A stretch of 64,000 bases of DNA from Phoenix dactylifera (taxonomy: Eukaryota > Streptophyta > Magnoliopsida > Arecales > Arecaceae). The notes below the pieces were generated by a model. The model did no database searches and was not told the DNA's origin. It worked only from the letters and a program-made list of their open reading frames with translations. The stretch covers positions 36,877,360-36,941,359 of the forward strand of contig NC_052392.1 of the NCBI RefSeq assembly GCF_009389715.1, in the 5' to 3' direction. This document shows, one piece after another, positions 59,251-64,000 of this stretch. The stretch's first letter is position 1; each line of letters begins with the position of its first letter. Position numbers and translations under genes: made by a program.

Positions 59251-60740
59251 GTCAGAGGTAGGGGTGCAAATTGATTGGATCGGATGAGTGATCTCGACTA
59301 ACTCGGTTTTTTATTCGGATCTTAATTTTAAACCCAATAGAAGATCGAGTTGGGTCGATTCGGATATACGGCTACAATTTTTAACCCAACGAATCATTCG
59401 GGTCTATCTATAACCAGGATCCGATCCAAAAAAATCATGTCCAGTTCGGGTTCGAGTCGGATCTGGATCGGATCTGAATTCGATTTAGATTATCTTGTGA
59501 AAATAATTGTGAAAAAATTTCTCAGGTATAGCTGCCATTTTTCATTAATTTCTAACTTCGATTTCAAGCTTTCACCTCCAGAACTTTAGTTAATTGTCAT
59601 GGTTCCTGCATGTGACTCATGATAGCTTGGCTGTCATTCATGCTAGGGATGTTTCCCTTAATAAATTTAAGTTCAGAACTAAATTTGACGCTAACCTTGA
59701 CTTATATCCAGAAAGGACTTTTTTTTCATGTGCATGACATTTGCTTTAACTGTCAGAGTTCATATTGAGAATGCAATTTAATTATCTTTCGAGTTTATAT
59801 CTAACTAGGGAAGTGACATGTTCTTGCAGTGCTTGGTTGAAAAAGGCTATGAGCTTGTTTCTGGTGGAACAGAAAATCATTTAGTGTTGGTAAATCTGAA
59901 GAACAAGGTAACAAGGAAATATCTTTGCTTCTTCAACTGCATATTTTACCAAAACCCGTCCATTTAACAGTGATAAGTTAGCAAGTAAGACACTTGATTA
60001 TTGTTCCCACGATAAACACGTCTACAAAAATTATCCAACACATGCTGTATTTAGACATCTACAAAATTTCATGTTGATTGCACATCATGTTATATGAATT
60101 TGAAGGGGCTCTTGCCTTTATTTACTGGTTGGGAACATAGAACATTCTAACAACCATTTGATGCTTAGCCGTGGGCCTGTCGTAACTGTAAATTATGAAA
60201 ACAGTCAATGTTAACTCCTAAAGTCTTTCCACAGGGAATTGATGGGTCTAGAATTGAAAAGGTGTTGGAATTGGTTCATATTGCAGCTAATAAAAACACA
60301 GTTCTTGGTGATGCGTCATGAGCGCGGTTTCAAGATGCCCAAGATGGCTGTTTTTGTTGTATCATCGGCCCTCTGACTCTTTGAGGCCTGAGCGTAATTT
60401 CAATTTTCACAGGAATATAGAGCTCGGGCTGGAACTTAACAGAACTTGTTTGCACCCCCGTGGGCTGCAGCTCGCGGGCCCAAATAATTTTACAAATTAG
60501 GATCAGATCAGATTGGAGTGGGTCGTAGGATTGAAAACCCAAAATTATCTAAATTTCAAATGGGTCGGATTCGGATCGAGTTTGAATACAATAAACCTAG
60601 ATCTGACCTAGAAAATAGAACGGATGCAATTTTAGGATCCGACTTAGCCCTATAGGTTCTCCAAAATGGGTCGAATCGGATTTAAGCGGGTTGGGTCGGG
60701 TCACAGGTCAACCCGACCCATTTGTAGCCTTAGTCAGAGG
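59251..60740. mobile_element. Pack-type hAT-like element carrying SHMT gene fragments
   Basis: GTCAGAGG at 59251-59258 recurs exactly at 60733-60740, an 8-base target duplication as made by hAT transposases. The 1474-base element has ends TAGGGGTGCAAAT (59259 on) and, reverse-complemented, TAAGGCTACAAAT (from 60732), matching at 10 of 13 positions. Sub-terminal sequence on both sides is packed with GGATCGGAT/GGGTCGGGT motifs. There is no transposase. The interior (about 59520-60330) is a piece of a serine hydroxymethyltransferase gene with its intron, so capture was at the DNA level. Confidence 0.85.
59830..60315 (+). pseudogene. Serine hydroxymethyltransferase gene fragment (mitochondrial type)
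   Basis: Exon 59830-59907 (acceptor TTCTTGCAG, donor AAG/gtaaca) encodes [19 protein letters not shown] and NLKNK. A second exon from 60235 (acceptor TTTCCACAG) encodes [20 protein letters not shown] and NTVLGD, then reaches a stop at the position where SHMT has VSAMVPGG. In the family this segment belongs to the C-terminal part of the PLP-dependent enzyme that interconverts serine and glycine with tetrahydrofolate; the NKNTVPGD wording is that of the mitochondrial isoform. The conserved Pro of VPGD is Leu here. The intron between the exons is kept. The fragment lies wholly within the TIR element and cannot encode an enzyme. Confidence 0.88.
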
Positions 60741-60785
60741 TTCATACACGTCATGCAATTTTTCGGTGAAATGCCTAGAGAAGAG

Positions 60786-60810
60786 AAGAGAGAGAGAGAG
60801 AGAGAGAGAG
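60786..60810. repeat. (GA)n microsatellite
   Basis: About 12 GA repeats lie just outside the right target duplication of the SHMT-carrying element. Confidence 0.95.
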
Positions 60811-60844
60811 CTATTATTTCTCCGCTTCTAGCCTTGAAGTACAC

Positions 60845-61114
60845 AAAAGATATAAATGATCTTAAATATCAAAATTCAATTCAAAAATCATAAGGACACA
60901 TGATTAGCGTAGAATAAGATTAAGAAAAGAGCATAAATCATTTTAGCTTCTTAATTCTTATTAATGAACAGTTATATGCAAAAGATATAAATGATCTTAA
61001 ATATCAAAATTCAATTCAAAAATCATAAGGACACATGATTAGCGTAGAACAAGATTAAGAAAAGAGCATAAATCATTTTAGCTTCTTAATTCTTATTAAT
61101 GAACAGTTATATGC
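60845..61114. repeat. 135-base tandem duplication, nearly identical copies
   Basis: 60845-60979 is followed directly by a second copy at 60980-61114, starting AAAAGATATAAATGATC and ending GAACAGTTATATGC. I see a single difference (GTAGAATAAG versus GTAGAACAAG), which makes it the youngest duplication in the window. Confidence 0.95.
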
Positions 61115-62124
61115 ATGTGTGTATTCATTCGCATATATATATATATAATGCAACGAGAAGGTGTTGAAGTAGCTACAACAACTATTTTAATAGTTATTAT
61201 TAGCATAATTTTAGAGATCATGTAACAATCTGTATGAGCTCATAATACTTTTTTTTTGTTAGCGTGATTCTATATCAGTTTATATTATTTTGCTTATATA
61301 CAGTCTATACACTAGTATATATAACTCTTGAGATGTACCGAATGTAAAGGAACAGAAAAATAAAATCATTTTTGTTTCTCTTTTTTCTCTTATTTTTTTC
61401 TTCTTCCGCACATATTTTAATAATTATAATACTATTATAATAAGAGAAATTAGGCAAAAATTGATGGAGAAGGGATGGAATTGATGGACATTGATAGGCG
61501 AGAACATAGTTGGGTTCTATTGGGCTAGTTTGCAGCAAGAAATTAGGTAGGAATATGGTGGAGTTCGTTTGGATTTAGGATTGGTTTTTTCTTAAGCTCG
61601 GCTCAAAATTAAACTGCCAAGAAAACGAACACCTAAACTGCCAAAATATTTTTTTTGGGAGATATCCTAAACTGCTCATAATATTTGTTCCAAGTTCGGG
61701 TGATAACCTAAACTGCCAAAATATTTTTTTTGTTGTTGTTGTTGGGGATGTGGGATGTGGGGTGTGGAGAGAAAGAACCTAACACTACGCGTGCTTTGCG
61801 CGACTGCTTTGTTTATATCATACTCCAATAACATATTCTTTTAGCTTTTCTTAATACCAATTAACATCATGCAATCAAATCAATACCCTAAAAAGAAAGT
61901 GGAAATGGAGAACAAGGCGTCGAAAAAATAAAAAAAAAAAGTAGATGGAAGACGTCATGATCGTCTCGTCACCTTTTTCTTCTTCTAAATTTTTTCGGCG
62001 AGAAAGGGGGCAGAATCTCCCATTCCCACTACCTTTCTTGGGCGAGTCATTGGAAAAATGAGAGTTAAGTTCAAATATTTGAAGTACGTTCTTTGCAACC
62101 TTGGTACATCCATCCCACACATGC
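61115..62124. other. Intergenic, no gene seen
   Basis: It contains a short repeat, CTAAACTGCCAAAATATTTT, at about 61632 and 61710 with a degenerate copy between them. AT-rich; no coding or RNA features are recognised. Confidence 0.5.
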
Positions 62125-62680
62125 CTCATTTCTTGGGAGCCCCCACCTCTTGACCATCTAAATATGTACTTTGATGGAAGTCTGCCTGATGGTGCCGATC
62201 AGACGAGAGTAGCGTTTTTCATCAGAGACTATGGTGCCAGACTGATTACAGTAGGAGGATGTTGCTCCTTCGAGGCCTCGGCTTTTAGAGCGGAGCTTAG
62301 AACAGCATGGGAGGAGATTTCCTATGCGAGACATGTTTTGCAGGCTGGTTGTATCATTCTAAAGAGAGACTCAGCTTCTCTGATGGCGCGTCTTAGGGTA
62401 GAGGGACGAGAAGAGGTGGAGCACCTACTTCTGGGCGATATTAGTCAGATACTACGGAAGTGCTGGATTCTTTAGGTCAAACATGTTCTTCGGAAGGTGA
62501 ACCAGGTGGTTGATTGGGTCGCTTCCTTCGCTGCGCACCACTTCCGAGAGTTTCTTTAGACTCAACAGTTTATCATTTCTTTTATTTTGCGTTGGTTGCT
62601 TGACTCTGATGTAGCTGGTTGTGCTCATGCTAGGATACTGTGAGCAGCCGTTTCACAAAAAAAAAAAAAAAAAAAAAATC
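62125..62680 (+). mobile_element. LINE 3' fragment (RNase H domain) with poly(A)
   Basis: It starts within the ORF2 RNase H domain as WEPPPLDHLNMYFDGSLPDG and continues through GARLITVGGCCSFEASAFRA and ILKRDSASLMARL. A stop follows at 62473-62475. After that, the frame with VLRKVNQVVDWVASFAAHHF resumes the domain end. The 3' UTR ends in about 24 A residues at 62656-62679. FDGS and EASAFRAEL are typical RNase H motifs of plant LINEs. It is 5'-truncated; the left border is set by where similarity begins. Confidence 0.8.
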
Positions 62681-62922
62681 TAGAGAACATGCCTTTAAAA
62701 GTCCTAATAAGGTTAAAAAAACGCCACTTACTCGGCTATATGTGACCCTTCTAGTTGGACGACCATTTTCTAAATATCTACCCGGCAATCTAGACTAACT
62801 TGCTGAGGATGTTAGCATGACAATAGCCTTCAGATCTTTGACCAGCATTAGTTTGACAGCAACAGTACTGTTTGTACCGGTTAAATAGTTAAAAATTTTT
62901 AAGATAGCAACATCTATTGATA

Positions 62923-62974
<52 letters not shown>

Positions 62975-64000
62975 TATTATTATTGGATCAGGCCTTAACG
63001 CCTCACATTTGCTGTACTTCCATTTCTCACCTAATAAACCTGTGGGTGCTCTTCAAACAACCTGCATAGATTGATATATGGAGAAAAGATAATTATACGG
63101 ATAAATACTAAGGTAATATGTAAATGATTGCAATGCAAGAAATAGGTACGAATATGGCTGGTACAAGTTTGAGAATAAAAAATTGTCAATCTTGATTTGA
63201 GATGGTCATATGCTACACATAGCCAAGATAGTTCAACATATCAAACTTAATTTTTTTAGGTATAGGACCTAAATTCAATTAATTTGAACCTAGGTACGAA
63301 AACAGTTCTAGTGTTAAATTAGATGTACGAATATTTGAAATTAGGGTGCAGGTGGGAGTGGTTAAAGATGGATCGATAGGAGAAGCGATGATCTACTTTG
63401 ACTATGGCAATATACAAATACTAGAAGTTGGTACTCATGGTATTAAGATTTCTCCTTATAATCCAAATTAATATTTCGATGTATTTTGATATAATTATCC
63501 GCTTGTGGGCAGCTACCACCAAAACTAGGGCGTGAAGTGATCTTGCGGAGTTGAAAAGCTTATTGCATGGATGGCGTTGTCAACTAGATAAAATGCATAT
63601 GAACATGCATAATTGATTATCCAACTTTTTGCACTATTATATATATATATAAAAGATCAAATGCAAATTGATTGCAACCTAGATATTTTTTGTCCATCTC
63701 TCTAACATGTTAAAATTATTTTTTTTGAGGTTGTGAGGTGGCGGTCCATCTGACTTAGGCAACCGAGGGTTCCCTGCCACATACTCTCCAGTAAGAGGAT
63801 TTCTTCATCTTTATTATTTCAGGTTTTATTCGACGTCAAAGCAAAAATTCAAACACAACTTCCTTTTTCCAACATCACCTCAAGAGCGATCAGTATTGAA
63901 ACCATCGTCACCCAAATATAGTGATTATAAGCTCGTCACTTTGAAAGTATGACCTTCGGCTGATCTTTACGATCTAAATAATCAATCATCCAAACTTTCT
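62681..64000. other. Window end, no gene seen
   Basis: It holds a compound microsatellite (CT, CA, TA, TTA runs) at 62923-62986 and a TA run at 63639-63650. No exon, RNA gene or element border was recognised in the remainder. Confidence 0.5.
62923..62986. repeat. Compound (CT)n(CA)n(TA)n(TTA)n microsatellite
   Basis: Consecutive runs of CT, CA (about 14 units), TA and TTA without interruption. Confidence 0.95.

Noticed and set aside
1-64000. CRISPR arrays, operons, bacterial promoters or phage genes
   Set aside because: Intron-containing plant genes and plant transposons throughout; no spaced identical repeats of CRISPR type were seen.

Overview
This is nuclear DNA from a flowering plant, most likely a non-grass monocot such as a palm. 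The genes have spliced plant-type exons in AT-rich surroundings. One gene is a close match to EHD3, the PHD-finger flowering regulator known from rice. An Au-type SINE is present. Intron 1 of a BTB gene holds an old copy of plastid ycf2, a gene that grasses have lost from their plastids. Species assignment is inference; no organism-specific marker is visible.

Layout. 1-538: last two coding exons of a SNF2 chromatin remodeler like CHR24 (+). 1561-7594: a BTB/POZ gene like At4g08455 (-), two coding exons split by a 5.3 kb intron that contains the ycf2 relic; exon 1 carries an apparent 1-base frameshift. 7595-13338: intergenic, with two MITE-like elements. 13339-30051: the EHD3-like gene (+), six coding exons, a 13.4 kb first intron full of repeats, and inside that intron an open BED zinc-finger exon in the same orientation and in a compatible reading phase. 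30052-35074: intergenic. 35075-35977: a broken GATA-factor relic split by a LINE fragment. 36740-37735: a LINE fragment split by a 740 bp solo LTR with a perfect 5-base target duplication. 37847-38988: a GC-rich, probably hAT-like element. 39116-44434: a beta-galactosidase relic lacking its middle exons, frameshifted, with internal tandem duplications. 45376-46449: two further LINE fragments. 47573-49461: a small membrane-protein gene (+). 53325-56569: a type II DnaJ (HSP40) gene (+). 59259-60732: a TIR element with an 8-base target duplication that has captured two exons and the intron of a mitochondrial-type serine hydroxymethyltransferase gene. 60845-61114: a very young tandem duplication. 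62125-62680: another LINE fragment with poly(A).

The five genes that look alive (CHR24-like, BTB, EHD3-like, membrane protein, DnaJ) are ordinary unrelated nuclear genes; nothing suggests they act together. The interest lies in the debris between and inside them: captured gene pieces, organelle DNA, nested insertions, and at least seven local tandem duplications of about 70-315 bases. The strongest leads for something new are the phase-compatible BED exon inside EHD3 intron 1 and the Pack-type element carrying SHMT exons. All exon boundaries were read by eye from splice signals and remembered protein families; no alignment was run.
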